Positions 1 through 12,060 of a stretch of 64,000 nt of DNA are shown here, piece by piece; position 1 is the first letter of the stretch; each line of letters starts with the position of its first letter. The notes beneath the pieces are model-generated. The model searched no databases. It saw nothing but the letters and a program-made list of their open reading frames with translations, and was not told the origin of the DNA. Position numbers and translations under genes: made by a program. The stretch is from positions 6,934,001-6,998,000 of the forward strand of contig OY987233.1 of assembly GCA_963920705.1 (NCBI GenBank), written 5' to 3'. Source of the stretch: Odiellus spinosus. Taxonomy: Eukaryota; Arthropoda; Arachnida; Opiliones; Phalangiidae.

Positions 1-2
1 TC

Positions 3-71
3 CATATCAAGGATGCTATCACAAGGACTTCAATTATTCATGAAGCTGGCACCATGTACCAAATTGAATAA
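3..71 (+). CDS. Possible C-terminal end of an unidentified protein
   Basis: The window opens inside an open frame that ends IIHEAGTMYQIE and then TAA. A canonical AATAAA lies about 90 bases downstream (157-162), as expected for a last coding exon and short 3' UTR. Only 22 codons are visible and a second forward frame is also open here, so coding status rests on residue composition and the downstream poly(A) signal. I do not recognise the family. If real, the gene would lie tail-to-tail with the forkhead gene on the other strand. Confidence 0.25.
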   Translation, partial: HIKDAITRTSIIHEAGTMYQIE

Positions 72-634
72 TCAAGGCTAAAGACATTTCAAACTCTCAT
101 CTTTTATAATTTCATATTTCAGCAAATTAAATCAATTTGCATATTTTTAGATACTAAATAAACACGCAACCTTCAGTCTCAAGGTGGGGTGGAAAGGGGA
201 CAGTGCTACATATTATCCCCGACTCAGAGACGCCGCTACAATCACCCGGACATGTTGGGTTTTTCAACAACATGGAGGGTATGGGAAAAGGATTATCTCT
301 ATAGCTCAGCGCTGTAAGACCCTAACACTGTAATTTGTAATACATATTAACATACAATTTCTTTGAGGCATTGCATTTTTTAAGTTAAGCATAGTGGAAG
401 CCACATCAACCTCTTTATCTAAAAAAATATTCTTAATAATTCTTAAGAAAGCTAACTTTCATTCCCAAAAACAAAATTCCTTGATCTTACCAATGTCTGT
501 TGCATCGTAAAGCCTCTTAGAGAGAAAAGGAAACAGATCTAAATCGTAAAAGGATAAAATAAATCAAATATTAGATAGAATCCCGCTTTTTATTTATTTT
601 TTATTCTAAATTAACTTCTGTGACTTAATCGTTG
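72..634. other. Non-coding stretch, no clear gene
   Basis: After the possible 3' UTR the sequence is AT-rich with a slightly GC-richer patch at 180-330. I see no convincing exon, RNA gene or repeat here. The remaining 3' exons of the forkhead gene could lie here or beyond the left edge. Confidence 0.4.
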
Positions 635-1139
635 AAGTAGACACGCAACCTGGCTTGATTCGTATCTTGTCAAATTGATCTTGTGTCAATTAAAAAAAAA
701 AAGATTTTACTTTTCATTTCTGCGTGCTACCATAGAGTGACCAAAGAAATCGGCTTTCCCTATAAGAAAAAAACTTCTAATGTGGTCAAAATGATTCCAA
801 ATTCGAAAATTCCAACAGAATTCGAACAAATAGACCGAAATGAAATGACTGAACTCAACAAAAGTGGACCAAGGCATTTTCAATTTGGTAAGCTATTGTG
901 GAATTCGGGTTACTTCATTTCATTTGGTTTATTTGGTGGAATTCTGTTGGACCATTTCTGACCAAATTAGAAAATTATCCTGATAGGGAAAGCCAATTTC
1001 TTTCGTTATTCTAAGGGAGCACAATGAAATGTAAAACAGCCTTGTTAATTTTTTCAATTTCTTAACATTAAATTCGCGATATTGGTGTGAGGTAAATTTG
1101 GCAAGGCTCAAATTGAGTCAGGTTTGCATGTTTACTTCA
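635..1139. mobile_element. MITE family A copy 1
   Basis: Short inverted-repeat transposon without coding capacity. The left end AAGTAGACACGCAACC is matched in inverted form near the right end (TCAGGTTTGCATGTTTACTT, diverged), followed inward by a CTTGTCAAATTGATCT block and its complement. The interior is partly palindromic around AAAGTGGACC. Six relatives occur at 22323-23064, 24284-24580, 30576-30983, 46326-46690, 54298-54647 and 56041-56513. Several are bounded by TTAA or TA, which fits insertion into an AT target, but the duplication length cannot be fixed by eye. Confidence 0.7.
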
Positions 1140-1540
1140 ATGCTAAACGTCGACAGGACAATGCAGCCAGTGATTTAAGTGGTTTTTTTTTTTATATATT
1201 GATCTAAATAGGTATAATACCCCAGGAAAAATTTTACAAAGGAATATTGATCTAAAAATAAACTTTTAATATAATTGGAGAACAGGTTTAACAGGGAGCC
1301 ATGGAAAGTTTGAAATTTTTCACCATTAACGAGTCTCCGGCCAATATGCAAAAGCTTGTATCTTAAGCCAAATTTGAAATGTTTTACACTCAGAATGGAG
1401 CTCATACTTTTAACGTTAACAATGCGATTTCAAACTCTTCGTGGATCCCTGTTAAGCCTACTTTCCTAGAAATATTGGCATTTTCTCCAACATCTAGTCT
1501 TACTTCTAATTTTAGCTCTAAAAAATAAGTTTATACTTAC

Positions 1541-4500
1541 CAGTGCGAGTTTTGACTGGTTGATTAGATGACTGTGATAAACTATCACTAATATAGGGTA
1601 AACAAAATGGTCTTACATAACAGAACAGGTTAAAGTTTATACAAACTAACCATTCGCCACCAGAAACTATATCCGCCAATTCCTTGTCATTGCATTCGGA
1701 AAAGGGGCATAGTGGGGCCCTCCTTAGAGCTTGCAGTAAATTAGGACGGAAATCTGCATCTACGCACCACAATGATCCTTTACCCATGTTCTAAATTAAG
1801 TGGAAAACAAAAGTGTAATTCGCATAACTTGTGTTGTAAAGTTATCAAAGTTTATCAAAGGGGGTAAATGATATTCCTCAGTGTTGCCATCCACTAACTC
1901 TTATCGAAAAAAGTTAGTCTGATCTGAAGAGGTCCTCAAATCTTGGGAAAATCTTCAAGACTTCCCCAAGACTTCTTGACATAATGAGAGACCTCTTAAG
2001 ACTACGTAAGACACACAAAAGACTTCCCCAAGATCTCTTCAGACTAACTTTTTTTTGGTAAGAGAAAGCAGAGATAAATGCTAGAACTTCAGTTTTGGAA
2101 CTGATCTGTTATAAACTGAGCTCACAAACTCCTGACAATGAATGGAAAGCTGGGAATGAGGAGTGGAATACACCTAAAAAACAAATAAACTAGCTGTAAA
2201 GCCTCTTGTAAAATGGGAGGGATAGACTCGGGGTCACATTACCAGTTTTGGAAAAATTCAAAGTGCTCACTAGGGCCATCTCGTATTAGAGAATGCATTA
2301 AGCATTTTATATATTATAATTATTATATAATTATATATAATATTATATAATTATTATATATATAAGAATATATTTTTCTTTTCATTTAATTCATATTACA
2401 AAAATTAGTTTTATCTGCCATTTAAGACAAAAATTGACTTTTAATGAACATAAATCGTGGCAGCCGCTTAGATAGTGAGAGATTTCTGTTTGACGTGTTT
2501 GCGCATGTAAAAATCAGCCAATCAAGCATTCCCTTCCTCATCTATTACACGCCAAACTGGACTGAGGCCATTAGAATATTTCAAAGCATTTGCTTTTTAG
2601 GTGTATTATGCCCTTTATCAGAAACTTTGTCATTCTTTGTGTCCTCAGAAATGTATATTAAAAATCTAATGAAGTACGACACCATTTTTTTTTTTTTTTA
2701 TCAATCCCTTGATCCTTATCATATAAAACTAAAAGTAATAAACTCCATATTTTCATGATAAGGTAATATAAATAAGCAGTCTTCGTGTTGTTTTTCCAGG
2801 GCTGGATTTAAAGGAATATTATTAGATGAAATAAAGTATTTTTTCAGATTCCTTATGTTAAAATGTACCCCTTTGAATTTTTTCACAATTTAGGTAGAAG
2901 AAATTCTTAGTTATATATCCTAAACTTGCGTTTGAATTTCATTATAGTGACCAATAGACCAATCAGCAGTCGTATCAAAAGGGGATAGAAAGTAATTGAA
3001 AGAACACTTAGTGTTTATTTTGTATTTCGTATAAAAATATTCCCTTTTTCAATTTCAATTTTTAAAATTTCTAAATTAGGCTTAGAGTTAATATTGGACA
3101 TTTAATTTTCCAATTCATAAGCTTTTCGTCGGTTTTCTTTTACTAAATTGACTGAAAATGCCATGTTAATATACACTAGTTGATCTCTAAAAGTTCCCCC
3201 ATCTCTAACATTCTCTATTCTAGAACATCACAGGATAGACCCTGGCCTCCGATTGGTCAGTCACTTCTTTAAGATAGACACCTGTTGTTAAGCCTTAAAA
3301 GGTTTTAAAAATTTCACATTTAAAAAAATTTATGAAAAATTCTTATAAAGTTTCAGAGTGTATATCTAATTTAAAAAACCAAGAAATTATTAAAAATTAT
3401 AAATTTTTCAGTCAATAGGGAGTCAGCAGAGATCTGGTAGTGACGTCACGTTATTTGAAACTTACTTTCGCGGGGCAATTCAAAGCGCCACCTAGTAGAC
3501 AAAAATATACATTTTTTCCCTTACTCCCCCCACCGCCCAGCTTTACGCCATCTTGGACCCTTGATAAAGAAAAGAATAACTCGGCAGTGCATGACCAGAG
3601 GTTAAGGAATGGTTAGGGCGTGTTGTTTAAAAAGCTGTAAAAGCATTAGCACGAAAGAGAAGCTAAGTTTCTTTAGAATACCGTGTGTGATAAACAATCA
3701 AGGTACGAAATGCCAAGAGTTATCTCGGAAACGACGTCATCTGTGGCTCAGAAAGCTAAGCCTTGGACCCGATTTAATAACACAGTATACCAGAGTTTGT
3801 TCTAAACATTTTATCTCAGGTAAATTAATAAATATATGTTATATAAACATTGTTATTAAATCCGCAGACAAACTGATCATAAGCCTCAAGGGCTTTGTAA
3901 TTTTTTAATAATTTATGAGTAAATGGGGATTCACCCGAAATTAGATACATATATAGGCATATATCTGGGAAAGCGAGTGGCGGTAATAGGTGAAAAAATG
4001 TACAATTTAGTCCATTTTCCTGCCCGTCCAAATATTTAAAATCAATTTTCTTGAGAAGGTAAGGATCGGTATCATTTATAAAACTTATTTTTTCTCTGTA
4101 CCTTTTTTTAATGTCTTCATTTAAGGTTTCAAAATAACTAAAGTTTGCACTGCTTAACATCTAAATTAGCAGCCTCAGTCATCACGACGCTCCACCAAAA
4201 TGGCGGCCTAAAAAAATTCAAAATTTAGCAGACTGGCGCCGTTGTCTTAAGTAAATCTAACTAGATGGCGCTACTATACTCTCAGCTTATGACGTATGAT
4301 TTTTTTTTTGTGTCCTTAAGTGCTGACTCCCTATAGTCTTTTTTTTACACTATCGAGGCTCTGAGCTATGAGATTTATTTTAGGTTGCCTAGATTCTATT
4401 GATAAAATTAAAGGAATTGATATTATTAGACTTCATTATACCTTTAATATTTTATCTGAATTTCATATCAAATGTTAGGTTAAAGTGTCGTAATTCACTT

Positions 4501-5187
4501 GGAATAACTAAAATTTACCTGACTCTTGTTCTTATCCACTTTGCAAAAACATTTGTTCAAGGATAAGTTATGTCGAACAGAGTTTTTCCAACCAATGGGT
4601 GCGTTACGGAAATAAGGAAAATGTAAAATAATCCAAGAATATATTTCTTTGACTGGAAGAGCTTTGTTTGGAGATTCCTCGATGGCCATAAAGATCAGGC
4701 AACTAAACGAGTACGGAGGTTTCATGTTGACTTGGATTAAAGGATTATACGGAACCCTTCCATCCGTTTTTTTTTCCTCCAATGTATGAGAATTAGGATC
4801 GTCTAATGAACTTTCTTCGTTATCAAAGTCTGTAGGTTTCGATGCGTTACCTCTCTCGGAAAGGCGATTCTCTTTAATATTTTGGGTTTGGCAGAGATTT
4901 TGTAACAAGTTTCCATCGTGAAGCCAAGTCAGATTAGTCAAATCATCATCGATACTATTCGCTTCACCGTCACTGCTGATACTACGAGCGCCGCTTGAAG
5001 AGGGACTCGAATTAGCGACGTTCTTCAGAAAGCGTGAGCCAAATGGGTTATTATTGTTAGCTTTCGCTTCGTCGCCAAGAGAGGATTCATTAATATTGCC
5101 TTTGATTTTCAGAATCGATTTAGATTTGGGAAAGGCATCAATACCATTTTCCATCAAAAGGATTTTGCTCGAAATCCTTAAATCCAT
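1541..5187 (-). CDS. FOXN3: Forkhead transcription factor, FOXN2/FOXN3 (CHES-1-like) type, 5' part
   Basis: Sequence-specific DNA-binding transcription factor of the FOXN2/3 group. Exon 1 (4519-5187) starts at ATG 5187 and encodes about 223 residues: a Ser/Asn-rich acidic N-terminus, then [10 protein letters not shown], matching the conserved DEELTNLNWLH motif before the forkhead in FOXN3, then the forkhead from about residue 156 ([31 protein letters not shown]). The donor is CAG|GTAAAT. Exon 2 (1651-1790, phase 0, TTAG acceptor) completes the wing with MGKGSLW...[14 protein letters not shown] probable exon 3 (1541-1587) follows a 63 nt intron and ends at ACTG|GTAAGT. Later exons were not found and may lie left of the window. 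The intron between exons 1 and 2 carries a transposon with a THAP exon. FOXN2 versus FOXN3 cannot be decided from this part. Confidence 0.9.
1908..2064. mobile_element. Palindromic MITE family C copy 1
   Basis: Near-complete palindrome with ends CTCTTATCG and GGTAAGAG and an interior of repeated AGTCTT/AAGACT words (AAGACTTCCCCAAGA). It is flanked by AA on both sides, fitting the 2 bp target duplication inferred from other copies. It lies between forkhead exon 2 and MITE A1 relatives, in the forkhead intron. Confidence 0.7.
2300..2376. repeat. AT-only low-complexity tract
   Basis: About 75 bases almost entirely of A and T with TATATAAT/ATTATATA words, able to fold on itself. It is in the forkhead intron. 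No gene feature is visible. Confidence 0.6.
3609..3819 (+). CDS. THAP-type zinc finger exon
   Basis: An ATG-started frame of 70 codons with a THAP (C2CH) DNA-binding domain. [10 protein letters not shown] gives the first cysteine pair, FFRIP matches the conserved F..P, HLWLRKL supplies the invariant Trp, and [10 protein letters not shown] provides the C-x2-H pair plus the following F. It ends at a good donor (TCAG|GTAAAT, phase 1), as THAP first exons often do. No continuation is visible on this strand before the element's right end, so this is a 5' fragment of a longer protein or a domesticated or decaying transposon exon. THAP domains occur in P and Kolobok transposases as well as in host proteins. 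Nested antisense to the forkhead gene. Confidence 0.6.
3825..4160 (-). CDS. Fragment of a repeat-associated protein (SWIM/YqaJ-type N-terminal region)
   Basis: A frame of 111 codons starting at ATG 4160, with features resembling a very abundant invertebrate protein family: [10 protein letters not shown], then [20 protein letters not shown] and [18 protein letters not shown]. In full-length relatives this region precedes a SWIM zinc finger or YqaJ-like nuclease domain, neither of which is present here, so it is an N-terminal exon or fragment. The family assignment is from memory and is an inference. It converges on the THAP exon, the two frames ending within about 6 bases of each other, inside the same inverted-repeat element. 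Confidence 0.4.
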   Translation of the reverse strand: MLSSANFSYFETLNEDIKKRYREKISFINDTDPYLLKKIDFKYLDGQENGLNCTFFHLLPPLAFPDICLYMYLISGESPFTHKLLKNYKALEAYDQFVCGFNNNVYITYIY

Positions 5188-5882
5188 TGCGAGGTTTGGA
5201 TACTTTCTGTCACACCATTAAGAGATTGAATCGAGGCAAGGGGCTTTGTTTCAGAAACCTAGGTATATAAATTTAGCCTTATGAGCTTTAGCAGAGAAAA
5301 ATAGGAGTACATGTTGGTCTAATTCGCTGGCTGCAATCTTCTAGCCACCATTGACATTGGTATCAAAGAACCAGCGGTTTAACGATCTAACAATACGATC
5401 TTCCATTCTATACATGGATGTTTTTACGTCTCCTCCCCATCCGTAAATACTTGCGATACATTTTTTAATAATCATTTAATATTGTGGAAAAGAGAGACTC
5501 ACACATTTTTGAAGTTCTTGGATTTTAATCTCATTTTTGACTAAGCCTCTACCAGGGTTTCAATATAATATTTGGCAGACCTGTAAAAAAGACAAATATA
5601 TCACAAATTAATTAGATTTCTATGATTATTAATAAAACTACCAATTTCACTTATTTCATTACATTTGATAAGTTAGTAGTTTTAGTAACTTAGTACATGA
5701 ACAGTAAGCCTTTTATTTCGAAGTCGAATCACGTGTGATTTGAGATTGACTGAATTATAATTTTCCTCACCTTTAATGAGGTCTTCAATGATGATTTACC
5801 ACAGAAAAAGTTTACATTAATATATTTAAGCATTAATTTAATTCTTATTAATGATTTTTGCACACATTCTTTACTTTCCAAG
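5188..5882. promoter_or_regulatory. Upstream region of the forkhead gene
   Basis: About 700 bases between the forkhead start codon and the left end of the fold-back element. It should hold the 5' UTR and promoter, but I can point to no certain TATA box or initiator. AT-rich, no ORF of note. Confidence 0.35.
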
Positions 5883-6228
5883 GGGTGGGCCTAATTGTCG
5901 CATATTTTATTGGCAAACCATTTTGGCAAACTTGTCGCAAGTTTGCCCTGGACCCTATTTGACGCAAATTTTTTTTCCCTGCAAACTTGTCGCAAGTTTG
6001 CCATAACCCTAATTGACGCAAATTTTTTTTCCCTGCAAACCTGGCGCAAATTTTAGCCATGCCAAAACCAATATAAATACTAAAGAAATGGCGTTTATTG
6101 ATAAGTCTAAACAAGTTTCTTCTACAATGATTTATTTAATTATGTATTTATTTCAAGAATATTATTAATAGTTATGGTGCAGGTTACAACAGGAAACATT
6201 TTAGGCCATTTTTTATGGTACCAAAATT
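5883..6228. repeat. Outer unique segment of the left arm
   Basis: Single-copy terminal part of the inverted repeat, matched base for base over most of its length by 18290-18634. It contains an internal direct repeat of about 56 bp (GCAAACTTGTCGCAAGTTTG... starting near 5926 and 5982), itself partly palindromic. Long frames across it are identical on opposite strands at the two ends and are by-products of the inverted repeat, not genes. Confidence 0.85.
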
Positions 6229-9200
6229 TGTTTTTACCACGAAATTCGTTGGCGCATGTTTTTTGAATAAGGGCAAACCACTTTCAAAAACCGGTTTTTC
6301 TGCAAGAAATTGGTAAGTTACCACCTGGATAATTTTTCTTAGGTACATACTAATATATTCTTACCCATTCCAGCAGTTTTTAGCACGAAATTCGTTGGCG
6401 CATGTTTTTTGAATAAGGGCAAACCACTTTCAAAAACCGGTTTTTTTGCAAGAAATTGGTAAGTTACCACCTGGATAATTTTTCTTAGGTACATACTAAT
6501 ATATTCTTACCCATTCCAGCAGTTTTTAGCACGAAATTCGTTGGCGCATGTTTTTTGAATAAGGGCAAACCACTTTCAAAAACCGGTTTTTTTGCAAGAA
6601 ATTGGTAAGTTACCACCTGGATAATTTTTCTTAGGTACATACTAATATATTCTTACCCATTCCAGCAGTTTTTAGCACGAAATTCGTTGGCGCATGTTTT
6701 TTGAATAAGGGCAAACCACTTTCAAAAACCGGTTTTTCTGCAAGAAATTGGTAAGTTACCACCTGGATAATTTTTCTTAGGTACATACTAATATATTCTT
6801 ACCCATTCCAGCAGTTTTTAGCACGAAATTCGTTGGCGCATGTTTTTTGAATAAGGGCAAACCACTTTCAAAAACCGGTTTTTTTGCAAGAAATTGGTAA
6901 GTTACCACCTGGATAATTTTTCTTAGGTACATACTAATATATTCTTACCCATTCCAGCAGTTTTTAGCACGAAATTCGTTGGCGCATGTTTTTTGAATAA
7001 GGGCAAACCACTTTCAAAAACCGGTTTTTTTGCAAGAAATTGGTAAGTTACCACCTGGATAATTTTTCTTAGGTACATACTAATATATTCTTACCCATTC
7101 CAGCAGTTTTTAGCACGAAATTCGTTGGCGCATGTTTTTTGAATAAGGGCAAACCACTTTCAAAAACCGGTTTTTCTGCAAGAAATTGGTAAGTTACCAC
7201 CTGGATAATTTTTCTTAGGTACATACTAATATATTCTTACCCATTCCAGCAGTTTTTAGCACGAAATTCGTTGGCGCATGTTTTTTGAATAAGGGCAAAC
7301 CACTTTCAAAAACCGGTTTTTTTGCAAGAAATTGGTAAGTTACCACCTGGATAATTTTTCTTAGGTACATACTAATATATTCTTACCCATTCCAGCAGTT
7401 TTTAGCACGAAATTCGTTGGCGCATGTTTTTTGAATAAGGGCAAACCACTTTCAAAAACCGGTTTTTTTGCAAGAAATTGGTAAGTTACCACCTGGATAA
7501 TTTTTCTTAGGTACATACTAATATATTCTTACCCATTCCAGCAGTTTTTAGCACGAAATTCGTTGGCGCATGTTTTTTGAATAAGGGCAAACCACTTTCA
7601 AAAACCGGTTTTTCTGCAAGAAATTGGTAAGTTACCACCTGGAACATTTTTCTTAGGTACATACTAATATATTCTTACCTATTCCAGCAGTTTTTAGCAC
7701 GAAATTCGTTGGCGCATGTTTTTTGAATAAGGGCAAACCACTTTCAAAAACCGGTTTTTTTGCAAGAAATTGGTAAGTTACCACCTGGATAATTTTTCTT
7801 AGGTACATACTAATATATTCTTACCCATTCCAGCAGTTTTTAGCACGAAATTCGTTGGCGCATGTTTTTTGAATAAGGGCAAACCACTTTCAAAAACCGG
7901 TTTTTCTGCAAGAAATTGGTAAGTTACCACCTGGATAATTTTTCTTAGGTACATACTAATATATTCTTACCCATTCCAGCAGTTTTTAGCACGAAATTCG
8001 TTGGCGCATGTTTTTTGAATAAGGGCAAACCACTTTCAAAAACCGGTTTTTCTGCAAGAAATTGGTAAGTTACCACCTGGATAATTTTTCTTAGGTACAT
8101 ACTAATATATTCTTACCTATTCCAGCAGTTTTTAGCACGAAATTCGTTGGCGCATGTTTTTTGAATAAGGGCAAACCACTTTCAAAAACCGGTTTTTTTG
8201 CAAGAAATTGGTAAGTTACCACCTGGATAATTTTTCTTAGGTACATACTAATATATTCTTACCCATTCCAGCAGTTTTTAGCACGAAATTCGTTGGCGCA
8301 TGTTTTTTGAATAAGGGCAAACCACTTTCAAAAACCGGTTTTTCTGCAAGAAATTGGTAAGTTACCACCTGGATAATTTTTCTTAGGTACATACTAATAT
8401 ATTCTTACCCATTCCAGCAGTTTTTAGCACGAAATTCGTTGGCGCATGTTTTTTGAATAAGGGCAAACCACTTTCAAAAACCGGTTTTTCTGCAAGAAAT
8501 TGGTAAGTTACCACCTGGATAATTTTTCTTAGGTACATACTAATATATTCTTACCCATTCCAGCAGTTTTTAGCACGAAATTCGTTGGCGCATGTTTTTT
8601 GAATAAGGGCAAACCACTTTCAAAAACCGGTTTTTCTGCAAGAAATTGGTAAGTTACCACCTGGATAATTTTTCTTAGGTACATACTAATATATTCTTAC
8701 CTATTCCAGCAGTTTTTAGCACGAAATTCGTTGGCGCATGTTTTTTGAATAAGGGCAAACCACTTTCAAAAACCGGTTTTTTTGCAAGAAATTGGTAAGT
8801 TACCACCTGGATAATTTTTCTTAGGTACATACTAATATATTCTTACCCATTCCAGCAGTTTTTAGCACGAAATTCGTTGGCGCATGTTTTTTGAATAAGG
8901 GCAAACCACTTTCAAAAACCGGTTTTTCTGCAAGAAATTGGTAAGTTACCACCTGGATAATTTTTCTTAGGTACATACTAATATATTCTTACCCATTCCA
9001 GCAGTTTTTAGCACGAAATTCGTTGGCGCATGTTTTTTGAATAAGGGCAAACCACTTTCAAAAACCGGTTTTTTTTGCAAGAAATTGGTAAGTTACCACC
9101 TGGATAATTTTTCTTAGGTACATACTAATATATTCTTACCCATTCCAGCAGTTTTTAGCACGAAATTCGTTGGCGCATGTTTTTTGAATAAGGGCAAACC

Positions 9201-12060
9201 ACTTTCAAAAACCGGTTTTTTTGCAAGAAATTGGTAAGTTACCACCTGGATAATTTTTCTTAGGTACATACTAATATATTCTTACCCATTCCAGCAGTTT
9301 TTAGCACGAAATTCGTTGGCGCATGTTTTTTGAATAAGGGCAAACCACTTTCAAAAACCGGTTTTTCTGCAAGAAATTGGTAAGTTACCACCTGGATAAT
9401 TTTTCTTAGGTACATACTAATATATTCTTACCCATTCCAGCAGTTTTTAGCACGAAATTCGTTGGCGCATGTTTTTTGAATAAGGGCAAACCACTTTCAA
9501 AAACCGGTTTTTTTGCAAGAAATTGGTAAGTTACCACCTGGATAATTTTTCTTAGGTACATACTAATATATTCTTACCCATTCCAGCAGTTTTTAGCACG
9601 AAATTCGTTGGCGCATGTTTTTTGAATAAGGGCAAACCACTTTCAAAAACCGGTTTTTCTGCAAGAAATTGGTAAGTTACCACCTGGATAATTTTTCTTA
9701 GGTACATACTAATATATCCTTACCCATTCCAGCCGTTTTTAACACTAAATTCGTTGGCGCAAGTTTTTTGAATAAGGGCAAACCACTTTCAAAAACCGGT
9801 TTTTCTGCAAGAAATTGGTAAGTTACCACCTGGATAATTTTTCTTAGGTACATACTAATATATCCTTACCCATTCCAGCCGTTTTTAACACTAAATTCGT
9901 TGGCGCAAGTTTTTTGAATAAGGGCAAACCACTTTCAAAAACCGGTTTTTCTGCAAGAAATTGGTAAGTTACCACCTGGATAATTTTTCTTAGGTACATA
10001 CTAATATATTCTTACCCATTCCAGCAGTTTTTAGCACGAAATTCGTTGGCGCATGTTTTTTGAATAAGGGCAAACCACTTTCAAAAACCGGTTTTTCTGC
10101 AAGAAATTGGTAAGTTACCACCTGGATAATTTTTCTTAGGTACATACTAATATATTCTTACCCATTCCAGCAGTTTTTAGCACGAAATTCGTTGGCGCAT
10201 GTTTTTTGAATAAGGGCAAACCACTTTCAAAAACCGGTTTTTTTGCAAGAAATTGGTAAGTTACCACCTGGATAATTTTTCTTAGGTACATACTAATATA
10301 TTCTTACCCATTCCAGCAGTTTTTAGCACGAAATTCGTTGGCGCATGTTTTTTGAATAAGGGCAAACCACTTTCAAAAACCGGTTTTTCTGCAAGAAATT
10401 GGTAAGTTACCACCTGGATAATTTTTCTTAGGTACATACTAATATATTCTTACCCATTCCAGCAGTTTTTAGCACGAAATTCGTTGGCGCATGTTTTTTG
10501 AATAAGGGCAAACCACTTTCAAAAACCGGTTTTTTTTGCGAGAAATTGGTAAGTTACCACCTGGATAATTTTTCTTAGGTACATACTAATATATTCTTAC
10601 CCATTCCAGCAGTTTTTAGCACGAAATTCGTTGGCGCATGTTTTTTGAATAAGGGCAAACCACTTTCAAAAACCGGTTTTTTTGCAAGAAATTGGTAAGT
10701 TACCACCTGGATAATTTTTCTTAGGTACATACTAATATATTCTTACCCATTCCAGCAGTTTTTAGCACGAAATTCGTTGGCGCATGTTTTTTGAATAAGG
10801 GCAAACCACTTTCAAAAACCGGTTTTTTTGCAAGAAATTGGTAAGTTACCACCTGGATAATTTTTCTTAGGTACATACTAATATATTCTTACCCATTCCA
10901 GCAGTTTTTAGCACGAAATTCGTTGGCGCATGTTTTTTGAATAAGGGCAAACCACTTTCAAAAACCGGTTTTTCTGCAAGAAATTGGTAAGTTACCACCT
11001 GGATAATTTTTCTTAGGTACATACTAATATATTCTTACCCATTCCAGCAGTTTTTAGCACGAAATTCGTTGGCGCATGTTTTTTGAATAAGGGCAAACCA
11101 CTTTCAAAAACCGTTTTTTTTTGCGAGAAATTGGTAAGTTACCACCTGGATAATTTTTCTTAGGTACATACTAATATATTCTTACCCATTCCAGCAGTTT
11201 TTAGCACGAAATTCGTTGGCGCATGTTTTTTGAATAAGGGCAAACCACTTTCAAAAACCGGTTTTTTTGCAAGAAATTGGTAAGTTACCACCTGGATAAT
11301 TTTTCTTAGGTACATACTAATATACTCTTACCCATTCCAGCAGTTTTTAGCACGAAATTCGTTGGCGCATGTTTTTTGAATAAGGGCAAACCACTTTCAA
11401 AAACCGGTTTTTCTGCAAGAAATTGGTAAGTTACCACCTGGATAATTTTTCTTAGGTACATACTAATATATTCTTACCCATTCCAGCAGTTTTTAGCACG
11501 AAATTCGTTGGCGCATGTTTTTTGAATAAGGGCAAACCACTTTCAAAAACCGGTTTTTCTGCAAGAAATTGGTAAGTTACCACCTGGATAATTTTTCTTA
11601 GGTACATACTAATATATTCTTACCCATTCCAGCAGTTTTTAGCACGAAATTCGTTGGCGCATGTTTTTTGAATAAGGGCAAACCACTTTCAAAAACCGGT
11701 TTTTTTGCAAGAAATTGGTAAGTTACCACCTGGATAATTTTTCTTAGGTACATACTAATATATTCTTACCCATTCCAGCAGTTTTTAGCACGAAATTCGT
11801 TGGCGCATGTTTTTTGAATAAGGGCAAACCACTTTCAAAAACCGGTTTTTTTGCAAGAAATTGGTAAGTTACCACCTGGATAATTTTTCTTAGGTACATA
11901 CTAATATATCCTTACCCATTCCAGCCGTTTTTAACACTAAATTCGTTGGCGCAAGTTTTTTGAATAAGGGCAAACCACTTTCAAAAACCGGTTTTTCTGC
12001 AAGAAATTGGTAAGTTACCACCTGGATAATTTTTCTTAGGTACATACTAATATATTCTTA
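6229..12060 (+). repeat. Tandem array of about 40 monomers of 146 bp (left arm)
   Basis: Near-identical head-to-tail monomers. Successive acceptor-like CCAG sites fall at 6373, 6519 and 6665, fixing the period at 146 bp, with 1-2 bp shifts only in a T run. Each monomer is an 85 nt segment (from CAGTTTTTAGCACGAAATTC to GCAAGAAATTG) followed by a 61 nt segment running GTAAGTTACC...CATTCCAG. A sub-variant (TATCCTT, AACACTAAATT, GCGCAAG) recurs near 9716, 9862 and 11916 and once in the right arm near 17095, showing that monomers have moved between positions and arms. Confidence 0.95.
6313..6373 (+). other. Intron-like 61 nt segment, first of about 46 in the left arm
   Basis: The segment has every signal of a minimal spliceosomal intron: donor ATTG|GTAAGT, a CATACTAATA branch-like site about 23 nt from the end, a pyrimidine-rich CTTACCCATTC and acceptor CAG|CAG. 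The same 61 nt length recurs in each following monomer (6459-6519 and so on). Host introns next door are 53-69 nt (for example SNX6: 53, 57, 62, 63, 65, 68, 69), so this is a native-sized intron. Whether it is transcribed or spliced cannot be read from DNA. Confidence 0.6.

Larger units (their letters stand above)
3415..4334. mobile_element. 0.9 kb inverted-repeat transposon carrying two convergent exons
   Basis: Perfect 14 bp terminal inverted repeats, ATAGGGAGTCAGCA at 3415-3428 and TGCTGACTCCCTAT at 4321-4334, lie in the forkhead intron. Similarity continues inward in degenerate form: GCGCCACCTAGTAGAC near 3484 faces CTAGATGGCGCTAC near 4262, and GCCATCTTGG (3547-3556) faces CCAAAATGGCGGCC (4195-4208). 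The last pair looks like YY1-type sites pointing inward from both ends. Flanking bases (AGTCA / AGTCT) suggest a 4-5 bp duplication, not certain. Inside are a THAP-domain ORF on the plus strand and an unrelated ORF on the minus strand. Confidence 0.65.

Noticed and set aside
5848..6114. Open frame with repeated FAGKKNLRQ words at the left end of the fold-back element, identical to one at 18403-18714
   Set aside because: The two are the two inverted copies of the outer arm. The peptide repeat simply reflects the 56 bp direct duplication, and the frames stop where the inverted repeat stops. No domain, and one copy is not preserved beyond the arm.
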